DNA of 64,000 nucleotides from Methylothermaceae bacteria B42 (GTDB taxonomy: Bacteria > Pseudomonadota > Gammaproteobacteria > Methylococcales > Methylothermaceae), in assembly GCA_001566965.1 (NCBI GenBank), contig LSNW01000032.1, positions 124,001 to 188,000 of the forward strand. The letters run 5' to 3'. This document shows positions 19,101-27,688 of the stretch, in pieces. Within the stretch, counting starts at the first letter, position 1. Each line of letters opens with the position of its first letter. Below the pieces are notes generated by a model. The model was not told the origin of the DNA. It ran no database searches and was given only the letters and a program-made list of their open reading frames with translations. The position numbers and the translations under genes are program-made.

Positions 19101-20038
19101 TCTCCACCGGCACCGGTGGCCGCGCCAGGATCGGGAGAAATGGCGGTGGGATGATTGTGGGTCTCCACCTTCATCAAAATATGGGCCGCCTCCGGGGTGT
19201 AGCCATAAAGACCGTTAGCCTGGCGCAAAAAAATGGGCGCCTTCGGCCCTTCCATCACAGCGGCATTGTCTTTATAAGCGGATAAAATTCCCGCCGGGCT
19301 TTGCCTGGCTGTGTGGCGAATCATCTCGAACAGCGACTGGGGCTGAGACTTGCCGTCGATAGTCCACTGGGCATTGAAGATTTTATGACGGCAGTGCTCC
19401 GAGTTGGCCTGGGCGAACATCATCAGCTCGGTATCGCTGGGATTGCGGCCCAGTTCGGTAAAGCTGCGGAACAAATACTCGATTTCATCGGCGCTCAAGG
19501 CCAGTCCCAATGCCAGGTTGGCCTGCTCCAGGGCCTGAATGCCTTCATTCAAAATCGGAATGGTGACCAGAGGCGCGGGGGGGCGGTGACTGAATAGATC
19601 GACATGCTCGTCTTCGGCGTAAAGCACCTCCGTCATCCGGTCATAAAGAGGATGCAGCAGATCCCGATGTTTGCGCAGGGATTCCCCATCGTGGGCGGCA
19701 ATCCGGTACTCTATGCCCCGCTCAATACGCTCAACCATTGCCAGCCCACAGTGATGCAGAATATCGGTAGCCTTGCTCGACCAGGGCGAAATCGTTCCCG
19801 GGCGGGGCAGGGCCCAGAAATGTTCGCCATCAAAATCCGCTGTGGCGGCCGGGCCATAGTCAAGGAGATTTGAGAGGGCCTGTTGTTGATCTGCCGTCAG
19901 TGGTTGATTTACTTCCAAATAATGGACATACCGGGCGGCCAGGCGGGAGATTCCCGGAAGCTGTGTTTGTAAATTGGCAAGAAGTTTGTCGAGGCGGAAA
20001 CTCGAAAAAGCCGCAGGACCTGGCAATTGTAAAATCAT
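16139..20038 (-). CDS. purL: Phosphoribosylformylglycinamidine synthase (FGAM synthase)
   Basis: A 1299-aa, single-chain PurL of the large proteobacterial type (about 1295 aa is usual). It converts FGAR and glutamine to FGAM in purine synthesis. The synthetase halves show [13 protein letters not shown] and [16 protein letters not shown]. The C-terminal glutaminase domain has the nucleophile in [10 protein letters not shown] near residue 1140 and the His/Glu pair in MPHPERCFR. It is complete. The next minus-strand gene upstream, bamC, ends 2 bp before this start, so purL may be transcribed with dapA-bamC. A 364-codon frame on the other strand inside it is a shadow. Confidence 0.97.
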   Translation of the reverse strand: MILQLPGPAAFSSFRLDKLLANLQTQLPGISRLAARYVHYLEVNQPLTADQQQALSNLLDYGPAATADFDGEHFWALPRPGTISPWSSKATDILHHCGLAMVERIERGIEYRIAAHDGESLRKHRDLLHPLYDRMTEVLYAEDEHVDLFSHRPPAPLVTIPILNEGIQALEQANLALGLALSADEIEYLFRSFTELGRNPSDTELMMFAQANSEHCRHKIFNAQWTIDGKSQPQSLFEMIRHTARQSPAGILSAYKDNAAVMEGPKAPIFLRQANGLYGYTPEAAHILMKVETHNHPTAISPDPGAATGAGGEIRDEGATGRGGYPKAGLTGFSVSHLKIPGYRQPWEQDFGKPGRIVSALDIMLEGPIGAARFNNEFGRPNLCGYFRTFEQAVPGTNERELRGYHKPIMLAGGMGNIRASHVQKQDIPPGALIIVLGGPAMLIGLGGGAASSQASGESAEELEFASVQRANPEMQRRCQEVIEHCRALGPDNPILSVHDVGAGGLSNAVPEIIHDCLKGGKFELRQIPCADSSLSPMQIWCNESQERYVVAIHPDSLSLFSRLCERERCPMAVIGCATGKEILRVHDKLFENYPVDIPMSLLFGKAPKMHRKVKHLPANPPSFDFNQLSLQEAVERVLRFPAVASKKFLITIGDRSITGLVCRDQMVGPWQVPVSNVAVTASGFQSLTGEAMAVGERTPVAILDAPASGRLAVGEALTNIAAAPIARLSDIKLSANWMAACGQPGEDAALFDTVKAVGMELCPALGIAIPVGKDSLSMTTIWRDRQGEKQMTAPLSLIVSAFAPVTDVRRTLTPQLQRDSDTLLLLIDLGQGKNRLGGSVLAQVHDALTLTGLDAAHTTPDLDNPEQFAAFFQTIQNLNQSNLILAYHDRSDGGLLATVCEMAFAGRVGVDIDLTALGEENPIAPLFCEELGAVLQIRRQDEAVVMEQLASAGLGECSHVIGAINLSQEIRIHHHQQRLFSATRAKLEQTWSQVSFRMQALRDNPDCAGQEFQTLRDDQDPGLSATLTFDPQEDITAPFVHTQRPKVAILREQGVNGHVEMAAAFDRAGFDAIDLHMSDILNGQATLEDFIGLAACGGFSYGDVLGAGSGWANAILFNRRARDQFERFFAREETFGLGVCNGCQMLSQIKTLIPGADHWPRFVRNLSEQFEARLSLVEILPSPSILLNDMAGSVLPVAVAHGEGRADIADDPASLIDQRLVALRYVDHYGNRTETYPFNPNGSAGGITGLTTKDGRFTIMMPHPERCFRTVQLSWHPPDWGPDGPWLRMFRNARRWIA

Positions 20039-20040
20039 AA

Positions 20041-20640
20041 TTATTCGGTTTCGGTGGAAAGTTCGGTCAGTTTGTCCCGAATGTGATTAAGTAACTGGAG
20101 GGATGCGGAATCTGATAAGGGGTTTCCTTTATCGTCAAGCAGATACAGTCGGGTTATGCCGTCGGCAGGAATAAGCCGAAGCATGTATTCCTGTTCCCTG
20201 AGCTTCCCTTCCCCGGTAAAAAAATACATCAGATCTTCCCCCCAACCGCGGTCTTCTGCCAATTCCTGCTCCATGGAACTATGGATAAAGCGGAAAATGC
20301 CTTGTTTACGGTTGCGGTTGAAGACCTCCAGCTTCAACCGGTTTAGGGCTTTCAATGTCATGACCCAGGCTTTGGCGAAAGGTTGATTAAGCTGAATCAT
20401 GCCACCTTCGGAAACCGGGGGCATAGACTGGTGATCTGGTTCAGGTTCAAGGCTCTCTTTTTCTGGAGTCTCCGGTGCTGGAACAGCATCGGCAACTGGC
20501 GCGTTGGCTAGATCAGAAGGCAGCTTGAGAGGCGGCAATTCACTTGCAGTGAGGTAGTCTTTGTCATGATCGGGAACCAGCCAACTACAACCCGGCAAAA
20601 AGCAAAAAAACAGAGATAGAACAATCCCGCGAATTGCCAT
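20041..20640 (-). CDS. bamC: BamC-like outer membrane lipoprotein
   Basis: A 199-aa lipoprotein with a signal peptide ending in the lipobox LPGC (Cys at about residue 18) and, shortly after, [17 protein letters not shown], the conserved unstructured segment of BamC/NlpB that contacts BamD. One helix-grip domain (about 80-195) follows; E. coli BamC (about 344 aa) has two, so this is a short form. It lies directly downstream of dapA, the same neighbourhood as nlpB in enterobacteria. The role in the BAM complex is inferred. Confidence 0.85.
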   Translation of the reverse strand: MAIRGIVLSLFFCFLPGCSWLVPDHDKDYLTASELPPLKLPSDLANAPVADAVPAPETPEKESLEPEPDHQSMPPVSEGGMIQLNQPFAKAWVMTLKALNRLKLEVFNRNRKQGIFRFIHSSMEQELAEDRGWGEDLMYFFTGEGKLREQEYMLRLIPADGITRLYLLDDKGNPLSDSASLQLLNHIRDKLTELSTETE

Positions 20641-20646
20641 GAATAT

Positions 20647-21525
20647 TTAAAGGACGCCAGCGCTGTGCATTGCCGACCGCACCTCGCCATGACAGGATTC
20701 GGAGAGCCTGGTCAGCGGCAGGCGAATGCCATTGGGAATCAAGCCCATGGCATGCACGGCCCACTTGACTGGAATGGGGTTGGACTCGAGAAATAAAGTC
20801 CGGTGCAATGCTGCCAGCCTGGAATCCAGAGATTGTGCCAACTCCCGATTACCGGCAATGGCGGCGGCAATCATGTCATGCATGAGTTTGGGCGCCACGT
20901 TGGCGGTGACGGAAATGACCCCCGCGCCTCCCTGCAGACAAAGTTGGCAAGCGGCGGCATCGTCACCGGAATAAATGGGAAAATCAGGGCCACACAATTC
21001 TCTGATTTGCCGGGCGCGTTCAACTGGGGTGTTACAAGCTTCTTTGATGCCCACAATATTCTCGATAGGGGCAAGGCGAGCGACGGTTTCCGGGAGTAGA
21101 TCGCAGGCGGTCCTTCCCGGCACGTTGTAGAGAATCTGGGGAATGGCGACTGCTTCGGCAACTGCCTTGTAATGCCGATACAGGCCTTCCTGGGTGGGTT
21201 TATTGTAATAAGGGGTGACCAAAAGACACGCGTCGGCGCCGGCCTTGGCTGCGGCAGCGGTCAATTCGATGGCCTCCTGAGTGGAATTGGAGCCAGTGCC
21301 GGCAATGATGGGGATTCTTCCTTTGGCCTGGTCGATTACCCATTCAATGACTAGGCAGTGTTCTTCATGGTCCAAGGTGGCCGATTCGCCGGTAGTGCCG
21401 ACGGCGACAATAGCGTCGGTGCCTTGCTCGATATGGAAATCCACCAGTTTGCGTAATGAACTTTCGTCCAATTTGCCATCGGGAAACATGGGCGTTACTA
21501 ACGCCACGATACTGCCTTGAATCAT
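20647..21525 (-). CDS. dapA: 4-hydroxy-tetrahydrodipicolinate synthase
   Basis: A 292-aa DapA of normal length; condenses pyruvate and aspartate semialdehyde in lysine and diaminopimelate synthesis. Conserved features: [13 protein letters not shown] start, GTTGESATL (about residues 43-51), the catalytic tyrosine in ILYNVPGRT (about 131-139) and the Schiff-base lysine in VGIKEA (about 158-163). It is the first gene of the minus-strand group dapA-bamC-purL. Confidence 0.97.
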   Translation of the reverse strand: MIQGSIVALVTPMFPDGKLDESSLRKLVDFHIEQGTDAIVAVGTTGESATLDHEEHCLVIEWVIDQAKGRIPIIAGTGSNSTQEAIELTAAAAKAGADACLLVTPYYNKPTQEGLYRHYKAVAEAVAIPQILYNVPGRTACDLLPETVARLAPIENIVGIKEACNTPVERARQIRELCGPDFPIYSGDDAAACQLCLQGGAGVISVTANVAPKLMHDMIAAAIAGNRELAQSLDSRLAALHRTLFLESNPIPVKWAVHAMGLIPNGIRLPLTRLSESCHGEVRSAMHSAGVL

Positions 21526-22005
21526 TGATTTCTTGTGCCCATATTAACTTTAATCGGATAATGTTACTGACGGGTCTGATAAAAAACAAGGTCAACGGTT
21601 TCCGTCTGTGTTACCCGCGCGAAAACCAGAACCTTATTGTCCGGGTCAGAGGAAGAGCGTGAATACTACAGGGCTACGTCATCTATTTATGCCGGGGGGG
21701 GTGGTTTGCTTCGAAAAACGCCGTGAATACTTTCTTGCTGCGCAATCCTGCTACGCAAGAAAGTCCTGCCCAAACCTCCCTGTTTGGGCGCTCGTACGGC
21801 TGCGAAAGTCCACTGGACTTTCGGTCCGGCTCGCCCTTGTAAGCGCCGGCTTCCCTGCCGGCGTGGCTTTCGAATCAGACCACCCGCCCCTCCAATCAAT
21901 CCTTTACGCTTTAAATAACGTGGTCCAGGTGAATACTATTTTTGTATGGTCGCCCAGCCGCATTTGTGGTATTTTTATGCACCTTTTTAAGTTGGGTAAG
22001 ACAGC
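21526..22005. other. Intergenic region between dapA and the OsmC gene, mostly a mobile repeat
   Basis: This 480-bp gap separates the divergent dapA and OsmC-family genes. It holds family 1 copy C at 21669-21928. The remaining sequence next to dapA (21526-21658) presumably carries its promoter; I see no riboswitch. A 133-codon frame at 21608-22009 reads straight through the repeat and is not regarded as a gene in itself. Confidence 0.6.
21669..21928. mobile_element. MITE-like element, family 1 copy C (260 bp)
   Basis: Flanked by the exact 10-bp repeat GTGAATACTA at 21659-21668 and 21929-21938. It begins CAGGGCTACGTCATCTATT and ends ACGTGGTCCAG. It is the reverse complement of hypF copy A along nearly its whole length, including the internal hairpins such as the AAAGTCCAGTGGACTTT palindrome. 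The frame translated in hypF is also open here on the plus strand. Confidence 0.9.
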
Positions 22006-22431
22006 ATGAAAGCTCGGATCAAGTGGGTGGAAGATGTTCTGTTTCTGGGCGAGTCGGGCAGTGGCCACGGCATTGTCATTGATGGGCCGCCAGATCACGG
22101 AGGCAGGAATCTGGGGGTTCGTCCCATGGAATTGTTGTTGATGGGCGTGGGAAGTTGTTCGGCCTTCGATGTGGTGCATATTCTCAAAAAAGGCCGTCAC
22201 CCGGTGGAAGATTGCGAAGTGGAGGTCAGCGCTAAGCGGGCTGAAACCGTGCCGAAGGTTTTCACCAAGATTCATCTGCATTTTATTGTCAAAGGCCATG
22301 GTCTGAGTGAAAATGCGGTGGAGCGGGCGGTAAAACTGTCTGCCGAGAAATACTGTTCGGCTTCCATTATGTTGGGCAAGGCTGCTGAAATCAGCCACGA
22401 CTTTCAAGTGATTGATCTGTCCAGTGATTAA
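22006..22431 (+). CDS. OsmC family protein (YhfA-like)
   Basis: A 141-aa protein of the OsmC/Ohr superfamily. The two reactive cysteine positions are visible as VGSCSAFDVV (about residues 49-58) and KYCSASIML (about 117-125). The family reduces organic or inorganic peroxides using a Cys pair; the YhfA branch has no firmly assigned role. It is followed 28 bp later by speD in the same direction. The region just upstream is occupied by a mobile repeat, so its promoter may derive from or be affected by that element. Confidence 0.88.
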   Translation: MKARIKWVEDVLFLGESGSGHGIVIDGPPDHGGRNLGVRPMELLLMGVGSCSAFDVVHILKKGRHPVEDCEVEVSAKRAETVPKVFTKIHLHFIVKGHGLSENAVERAVKLSAEKYCSASIMLGKAAEISHDFQVIDLSSD

Positions 22432-22459
22432 AGCGTTCATTTTTAGGAGTTAGACAGGA

Positions 22460-23275
22460 TTGATAGATAAACTGAAACTTCATGGTTTCAACAATCTCAC
22501 CAAGAGCCTGAGTTTCAATATTTACGATATCTGCTACACCAGCCCGGCCAATCAGCAAAGATATATCGAATATATTGATGAGGCTTACAATGCCAAGCGC
22601 CTCACGCAAATTTTGACCGACGTGGCCAATATCATTGGCGCCCATATTCTGAATATTGCCCATCAAGATTACGATCCTCAAGGCGCCAGCGTGACCATGC
22701 TGATTTCCGAGGATGCGGTCAGTCACGCCGGGATATCGAACTCCCAATCCCCGGGGCCGCTGCCGGAAACTGTGCTGGCCCATCTGGACAAGAGTCATAT
22801 CACGGTGCATACCTATCCGGAAAGCCATCCTCATTTTGGCATCAGCACCTTCCGCGCCGACATTGATGTTGCCACCTGTGGCAGGATTTCGCCCCTCAAG
22901 GCCTTGAATTATCTGATCCACAGCTTCGAATCCGATATTGTGATCATGGATTACCGGGTCCGCGGTTTCACCCGGGATGTGAATGGCAGGAAGCTGTATA
23001 TCGATCATGAGATCACTTCCATTCAAAATTTCATCGCCGAAGATACCAAGTCCCGCTACCAGATGATTGACGTCAACGTCTATCAGGAAAATATCTTCCA
23101 CACCAAAATGATGCTCAAGGAATTTGATCTGGATGATTATCTTTTCTCTCCCGATGACGTGCTGTTGACGCCTGAAGAGCGGGCAGTGGTTGAAAATAAG
23201 GTTAGGCAAGAAATGGCCGAGATTTTTTATGGCCGCAATTATGAGGGAATGGAAGCGGCCACCCAAATGGTTTGA
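22460..23275 (+). CDS. speD: S-adenosylmethionine decarboxylase proenzyme SpeD
   Basis: A 271-aa class 1A AdoMet decarboxylase (E. coli type) that supplies propylamine groups for spermidine. The family start [13 protein letters not shown] is present. Self-cleavage would occur at Lys-Ser in [15 protein letters not shown], producing the pyruvoyl cofactor on the serine. The start codon is TTG at 22460, with AGGAGT and AGGA just upstream; no ATG fits. No speE spermidine synthase is adjacent. The 291-codon frame on the opposite strand is a shadow. Confidence 0.96.
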   Translation: MIDKLKLHGFNNLTKSLSFNIYDICYTSPANQQRYIEYIDEAYNAKRLTQILTDVANIIGAHILNIAHQDYDPQGASVTMLISEDAVSHAGISNSQSPGPLPETVLAHLDKSHITVHTYPESHPHFGISTFRADIDVATCGRISPLKALNYLIHSFESDIVIMDYRVRGFTRDVNGRKLYIDHEITSIQNFIAEDTKSRYQMIDVNVYQENIFHTKMMLKEFDLDDYLFSPDDVLLTPEERAVVENKVRQEMAEIFYGRNYEGMEAATQMV

Positions 23276-24990
23276 TAAGGTTCCAAAAGAAAATCCCGGT
23301 TTTCTCTTCCTTCCAGTGGTTGACCGCTGAGCAGTTCTTGCTTTTCAGGATAATGGATCAGGTCGGGAATCAAGGAATCAGGTTTTATCGGGCGGACATC
23401 CGCGGTGAAATTGCCAACGACAGCAATGGTTTGGTGGCCGTCAAGGGCAACCCGGCGGAAACCGAAAAGTCCTTTGTTCAGGTGCAAGGGATGCTGGGGA
23501 GCATCGGGGTGAAAAGCCGGTTGCCGGCGGCGTATCTCAATGCGCCGCAGTAGCTCAGTAAAGATTTGTGCCGGGGCAGTGGCCGGGTCTTCCAATTGAG
23601 GGATCAGGTCATTCCATTGCCAACGGGGGCGGTTGGCGGCTCGGGGGTTGTTCGTCACCTCACAACGTTGATGATCGCTATGGGCCGCCACCAAACTTGG
23701 AAAATGGATGCCGGGAATACCCTTCAATGCCAGAGTCAAGGTTTGCGCACCGAGTAACCGGGCCATGGCCAGTGCCGTTGCCGGCTGGTTGGACTCGCTC
23801 AAGGCATCAAAAAAACTGATATTTGCCTCAAAAGGCGGCAAATGGCCGCCGCCCTGACCGGGAAAACAGGCGCCCCGCTCTTTTAGCCAGTGCACAAGCT
23901 GATCGAATTCGGCAGGGGGCAATAATCCCTGTAGGGGCTTGAGAGCGATGCCGTTGGGGTCATCGGTTTGATTGACAAAGGTACATCCAGGTGGCGGTGT
24001 GGGCAGGTTCTCCAACCACTGATGCAAGAATTCCGCCCTGCCGCTGAGCAATCCATGAATCAACAGACCACCCAGGGCGTGGGTATAGAGCAGGTGGCTT
24101 TCGTCACCTTCGCCAAAATAACCCAAGGCACGGTTTTGAGAGATTGGCGCTTCAGCTAACAACAAAACTTCGGGTGCGCTCATGGAGAGGACATCGCGGA
24201 AGATTTTGACCAGTTCATGATCTTCTTCCAAATCCACAGAACACCTGTCCGGATCTTTCCAAAGGAAAGGGACCGAATCCAGTTGCAGAATAGAGGCGCC
24301 ATGACTGACGTAGCCCAGCATGATGTCAAGCAATTCGAAAAGTACGTCGGGGTTGGAAAAATCCAGATCGAACTGATCGCCGCCGAAGGTATTCCAAAGA
24401 TACCGTTGTCCCCGACGGGTTTGGATGCAGGAAAGCGCAGGCGTACCGAAAGGGCTTTCCACCTTTGATAAATTGGTATCCGATTCCAGGGAAACAAAAT
24501 ACCCCCGGGCCGGGAAAATACCATCCACATAATCCCGGAACCAGACGTTGTTCCGGGAAACCTGATTCAGTACCAGATCGAACATCAAGGCATAGTTGGG
24601 CTTCAATGCCTCGACATCGCCCCATTCTCCCAGTCTGGGATCCACGCGGCGATGATCCACAATGGCAAATTCTTCCCCTTCGTCTGCCTCGAAGAATGGC
24701 TGTAAATGCAAGCAAGAAAAGCGATCGCCGATATAATCCCGCAGAAATGCCCGCAGGGTGTGCAGGGGTGTTTCTTTGGGTCTTAAGATACTATCGGCAA
24801 AGAGCGTCAGGATGGCGTCGGTTTGGTTCCAAGCAGGCAGCGGCGGTTTTTCCGAGCAGGGGTAACGGCTAAGTAGTTGCGCCAGGCGGGCGCTGAGTCT
24901 GGGTGCGTGATGACTGCCGTAAAGACGGGCGAAGCGCTGCTCGATGCGGTGGAGAATTTCGCTGGGCAGAATTTTCATGGTCACCGGCAA
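23239..24990 (-). CDS. GH13 sugar phosphorylase (sucrose / glucosylglycerate phosphorylase type)
   Basis: A 583-aa alpha-amylase-superfamily enzyme. Its order and motifs fit GH13 subfamily 18 phosphorylases: [10 protein letters not shown] (region I), [11 protein letters not shown] (region II with the nucleophile Asp), LLAEAP (region III acid Glu) and [11 protein letters not shown] (region IV area). The length is closer to glucosylglycerate phosphorylases than to the roughly 490-aa sucrose phosphorylases, but the substrate cannot be fixed by eye. It lies 37 bp downstream of a GT4 glycosyltransferase on the same strand, suggesting a synthesis-and-breakdown pair for one small glycoside. Its 3' end overlaps speD convergently by 37 bp. 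Confidence 0.85.
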   Translation of the reverse strand: MPVTMKILPSEILHRIEQRFARLYGSHHAPRLSARLAQLLSRYPCSEKPPLPAWNQTDAILTLFADSILRPKETPLHTLRAFLRDYIGDRFSCLHLQPFFEADEGEEFAIVDHRRVDPRLGEWGDVEALKPNYALMFDLVLNQVSRNNVWFRDYVDGIFPARGYFVSLESDTNLSKVESPFGTPALSCIQTRRGQRYLWNTFGGDQFDLDFSNPDVLFELLDIMLGYVSHGASILQLDSVPFLWKDPDRCSVDLEEDHELVKIFRDVLSMSAPEVLLLAEAPISQNRALGYFGEGDESHLLYTHALGGLLIHGLLSGRAEFLHQWLENLPTPPPGCTFVNQTDDPNGIALKPLQGLLPPAEFDQLVHWLKERGACFPGQGGGHLPPFEANISFFDALSESNQPATALAMARLLGAQTLTLALKGIPGIHFPSLVAAHSDHQRCEVTNNPRAANRPRWQWNDLIPQLEDPATAPAQIFTELLRRIEIRRRQPAFHPDAPQHPLHLNKGLFGFRRVALDGHQTIAVVGNFTADVRPIKPDSLIPDLIHYPEKQELLSGQPLEGRENRDFLLEPYQTIWVAASIPS

Positions 24991-25027
24991 TGATTTCAGT
25001 TCTCATAGCAAAGTACCACAAAACCAT

Positions 25028-26287
25028 TCACATGGCATGGATGATGTTGCTCATCAGGGTCTGTAAGCCATACCTTAGCACCGGATAGCTGTAATATTCC
25101 CGCGCCAGCGCAAAGTTATGATCCACCATTTGCTGGCGGTAATCAGCGTCGTTAATCACTTTGCGCACTTCTTCCACCACATGCCGGTCCACAAAGCCGT
25201 CCATCATGGGGAGGCGGAAACCTTTGGGCTCGATATCCCGGGCAAACACGGAATAACGGTTGACGACAATCGGCACCCGGTAGTACACCGCTTCCAGAAA
25301 GGCGTTGCCAAAACCCTCGTACAAGCTGGGATAAGTGACCAGATCGGCGTGGAGATAAAGGTCGTCCAGGGTATAAATTTTCCGCCCCTGGTCGTCGAGA
25401 TGACGCTTGTCATTGATTCTATCGCCGAAATAGCGGGCGTCGATGCCTTCGTCTTGGGCCAGTTGCATGATCCGTTGGAAGTATTCCACCCCTTCATCTC
25501 CAACGCCGTGGGATAAAATCAACTTGCAGCGGGGGTCGCCCAGCATGCGCAGCAGGGTAATGGTATGCTCGATTCCCTTGCGGGGAACCACCCGGGTGGG
25601 TTGAAGAATGAGAATATCCTTGTCATCCAGGCCCAGTTCCCGGCGGATATCAGCGTTATAATCGTCGATGGTTGGGGCTGGTTTGTCGAAGTTCAGAACA
25701 TTGGGAATCAAAATGGAGGACAGCCCCTTGCGCCAGGAAAGCTCTTCCCGCGCCGCTTGATTGATGACCACGTGTTGCATGCCCGGCAGGCGGGGCGGGA
25801 AGGCCATTTCCAGATAATCGGCTATGGGGGAAATCTGAAACCGCACCCGTTCCCAATAAAAGTCGTGGTGATGGCAAATGGTCGGGAGCCCGGTTTCCAT
25901 CAAGAATTCGGTAATGGCGACGCCTAAGGGGACGTGCATGGGAATGGTCAGGGCGTTTTGCACAATCAGGCGGGTGATCTCGAAGCGGTTGACAAATTCA
26001 TACAGGGTTTCCTTGAGGTATTCCGCCAGATCGCGAATCCGCCGGCTCACTTCCGGCAGGCGCCGGGTGTTGCCCCATAATTTTTGGTTGATCCACTCAT
26101 TATCGGGGTGGTGAAAATAGGCCTCCGGAATGCACAGACTGATCTCCGGCGCCCGGTCCAAACGGCCACCGTACCAAAAGCTGATATGCTCATCTTCCCA
26201 CAGTACCTCGGCCCACTTGGCCGATTCTAGGGAAACCCCGTCAGTGCCGGCAAAACGGGTGGAGACAAAGCCGATATTTTCCGCCAT
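25028..26287 (-). CDS. GT4-family glycosyltransferase
   Basis: A 419-aa GT-B fold glycosyltransferase. The C-terminal donor-binding half shows ILQPTRVVPRKGIEHTI (about residues 235-251) and the GT4 nucleotide-sugar motif PSLYEGFGNAFLEAV (about 330-344). The N-terminus begins IGFVSTRFAGTDGVSLES, an acceptor-side glycine-rich loop. With the downstream GH13 phosphorylase it may act on glucosylglycerate-type compatible solutes; a mannosylglucosylglycerate synthase-like role is possible but unproven. Confidence 0.85.
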   Translation of the reverse strand: MAENIGFVSTRFAGTDGVSLESAKWAEVLWEDEHISFWYGGRLDRAPEISLCIPEAYFHHPDNEWINQKLWGNTRRLPEVSRRIRDLAEYLKETLYEFVNRFEITRLIVQNALTIPMHVPLGVAITEFLMETGLPTICHHHDFYWERVRFQISPIADYLEMAFPPRLPGMQHVVINQAAREELSWRKGLSSILIPNVLNFDKPAPTIDDYNADIRRELGLDDKDILILQPTRVVPRKGIEHTITLLRMLGDPRCKLILSHGVGDEGVEYFQRIMQLAQDEGIDARYFGDRINDKRHLDDQGRKIYTLDDLYLHADLVTYPSLYEGFGNAFLEAVYYRVPIVVNRYSVFARDIEPKGFRLPMMDGFVDRHVVEEVRKVINDADYRQQMVDHNFALAREYYSYPVLRYGLQTLMSNIIHAM

Positions 26288-26421
26288 AGGACTGAATAAA
26301 TTTTATCTTTATAGGATGCTACTAAAGCGTAGTGCAATTGGCTTTCATTGACTATGTCTGGGCAGTGTTAATTCATTTAATTCAGAATTTATTGTTTGTG
26401 GGCTAACTCTACAAACAGGCC

Positions 26422-26474
26422 AAGTAGGGTGCATTTTATGCGCTACTCTATGGTGCGCCAAGCGCACCCTACTT
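26422..26474. repeat. GTAGGGTGC-type palindromic repeat
   Basis: AAGTAGGGTGC and GCACCCTACTT are exact complements about 31 bases apart, with a further GCGCC/AGCGC element inside. Sequences of this type recur between genes in many bacterial genomes; only one copy is in the window. Confidence 0.55.
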
Positions 26475-26515
26475 ACTTTGGTGTGAGTTTTGTCAGGCAA
26501 TCAAGGATCAAATAT

Positions 26516-26552
26516 AAAAAGCCGGCATTCCAGTTAGGAACACCGGCTTTTC
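26516..26552 (-). terminator. Intrinsic terminator of the PEP-CTERM gene
   Basis: On the minus strand AAAAGCCGGTGTTCC pairs with GGAATGCCGGCTTTT around a five-base loop, ending in a T-run. It begins about 50 bp after the PEP-CTERM stop and could also act on the plus strand. Confidence 0.8.
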
Positions 26553-26602
26553 CGTCTTGGAGGGGAAAGTTTGGGAAAACCTAACCCCAATATAACGCTG
26601 GT

Positions 26603-27268
26603 TTAGGCGCTGCGACGGCGGCGTGCGCCAAACATGCCAATCAAGCCTGCGCCCATCAGGAACAGGATGCCTGGCTCAGGAGCTGGAGTTGGAGTTTGTT
26701 GCTGCCCAGTGGTTTCAAACAAATCCAGAGTGAGATCCGCATTTGTATCAGCGATAACGGTTAATTTGAGCTCATTAACATTCCCAAAATCGACTCCACC
26801 GAAATCACTAAATGGAATAGTTTGGGTACCAGCAGTTAAGCCTGATTTGGCTACGTCTGCACCGTTGACAGTAAATTTTAAGTCAACATTATTTGGATCA
26901 ATTGAAATGATGTTTAAAAGAAAAGCACCGGTTCCAGGAACAATTCCAGCAAGCAAATCTGCACCACTTACACTCCAGCTTACAACGCTAGTGGAAGCGA
27001 TACCAGAACCATTGCTGTGAGAATAATTACCTTGGTCAACTACGGCTGACGCATTGGTAAACTGTGTTGGAGTACCTTGGGTAACAGTAAGGCTAATACT
27101 GCGATCCCCAATTGCTTGGCCTGGAGCTGCCGGCGTTTGAGGACCGACAGAACCTGTATTGATAACTCCCATGGGGGTACCATCATCAAAATTATCGATT
27201 AAAACTGCTTGCGCACTGCCAATCCCCATTCCCAGGGTGATAGCCGCAGCTAAAAGTTTCTTTTTCAT
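26603..27268 (-). CDS. PEP-CTERM sorting domain protein
   Basis: A 221-aa exported protein: signal peptide at residues 1-21 (ends GSAQA), a beta-rich, Asn/Thr-rich domain, then a Pro/Gln linker and the C-terminal signal APEPGILFLMGAGLIGMFG followed by RRRR. That PEP motif, hydrophobic helix and basic tail is recognised by exosortase, which would cut and anchor or release the protein. No exosortase gene is in the window. A near-consensus sigma-54 promoter lies about 65-80 bp upstream, in line with the known RpoN control of PEP-CTERM genes. The function of the N-terminal domain is unknown. Confidence 0.93.
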   Translation of the reverse strand: MKKKLLAAAITLGMGIGSAQAVLIDNFDDGTPMGVINTGSVGPQTPAAPGQAIGDRSISLTVTQGTPTQFTNASAVVDQGNYSHSNGSGIASTSVVSWSVSGADLLAGIVPGTGAFLLNIISIDPNNVDLKFTVNGADVAKSGLTAGTQTIPFSDFGGVDFGNVNELKLTVIADTNADLTLDLFETTGQQQTPTPAPEPGILFLMGAGLIGMFGARRRRSA

Positions 27269-27688
27269 TCGAAAATCTCCTTAAAAAAATACAGAGAGCT
27301 TTGGTTGTAAATTTTGGGAATTAAATTTGCCTCCCAGAGAATAAAAGCAACAGCCATGCCATAAAAAACAAACAACCAAATATCAATTACTTAGTGCTGT
27401 TCTGCCTGCAAGGGTTCGCCGTTAAGGCATATTTTGTAAAAAAAACTGACTATTTGCCTTGACTTTTGTAAGGGGAAAACAAGCCTACTGAGATAGGCCT
27501 TAAATTTCTCAAGATTGCACTTAGACATCTACTTTAAAACCATAAGCACACTATATTGCAGACTTTATGGTTTCGATAGTAAACAGGATGAAAGTGGATA
27601 TCAAATCCTTTTGAGTCCCCTATTTATGGCATATTAGTGTCAGGTAATTTTACACACCAAGGCTTATAGAGACGGTACAATCTTCGTT
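27269..27688. other. Regulatory intergenic region between the PEP-CTERM gene and a glycosyltransferase gene
   Basis: A 420-bp AT-rich divergent gap. It holds the sigma-54 promoter at 27346-27361, a TTTTGTAA direct repeat near 27435 and 27475, and an inverted repeat AAACCATAA...TTATGGTTT at 27537-27573 that could be an upstream activator site. No open reading frame of interest was found. Confidence 0.5.
27346..27361 (-). promoter_or_regulatory. Sigma-54 (-24/-12) promoter of the PEP-CTERM gene
   Basis: On the minus strand TGGCATGGCTGTTGCT fits the consensus TGGCACG-N4-TTGCW with one mismatch and exact spacing. Transcription would begin about 65 bp before the PEP-CTERM start codon. The cognate rpoN gene lies at 35772-37196. 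Confidence 0.75.

Larger units (their letters stand above)
26288..26602. other. Gene-free stretch with two hairpins
   Basis: This 315-bp gap between the GT4 gene start and the PEP-CTERM gene stop holds promoter space for the glycosyltransferase, a hairpin repeat at 26422-26474 and a bidirectional terminator at 26516-26552. No further gene is seen. Confidence 0.5.

Noticed and set aside
18191-19285. 364-codon open frame on the plus strand
   Set aside because: It lies entirely within purL on the other strand. Conserved motifs fix the purL frame, and long antisense frames are expected in GC-rich coding DNA.
21608-22009. 133-codon frame upstream of the OsmC gene
   Set aside because: Consists mainly of the family 1 repeat, lacks a ribosome site and overlaps the next gene start. 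Useful only as evidence that the repeat is open in this frame.
22391-23266. 291-codon frame on the minus strand
   Set aside because: Antisense to speD, whose family identity is clear; the translated sequence shows no recognisable domain.
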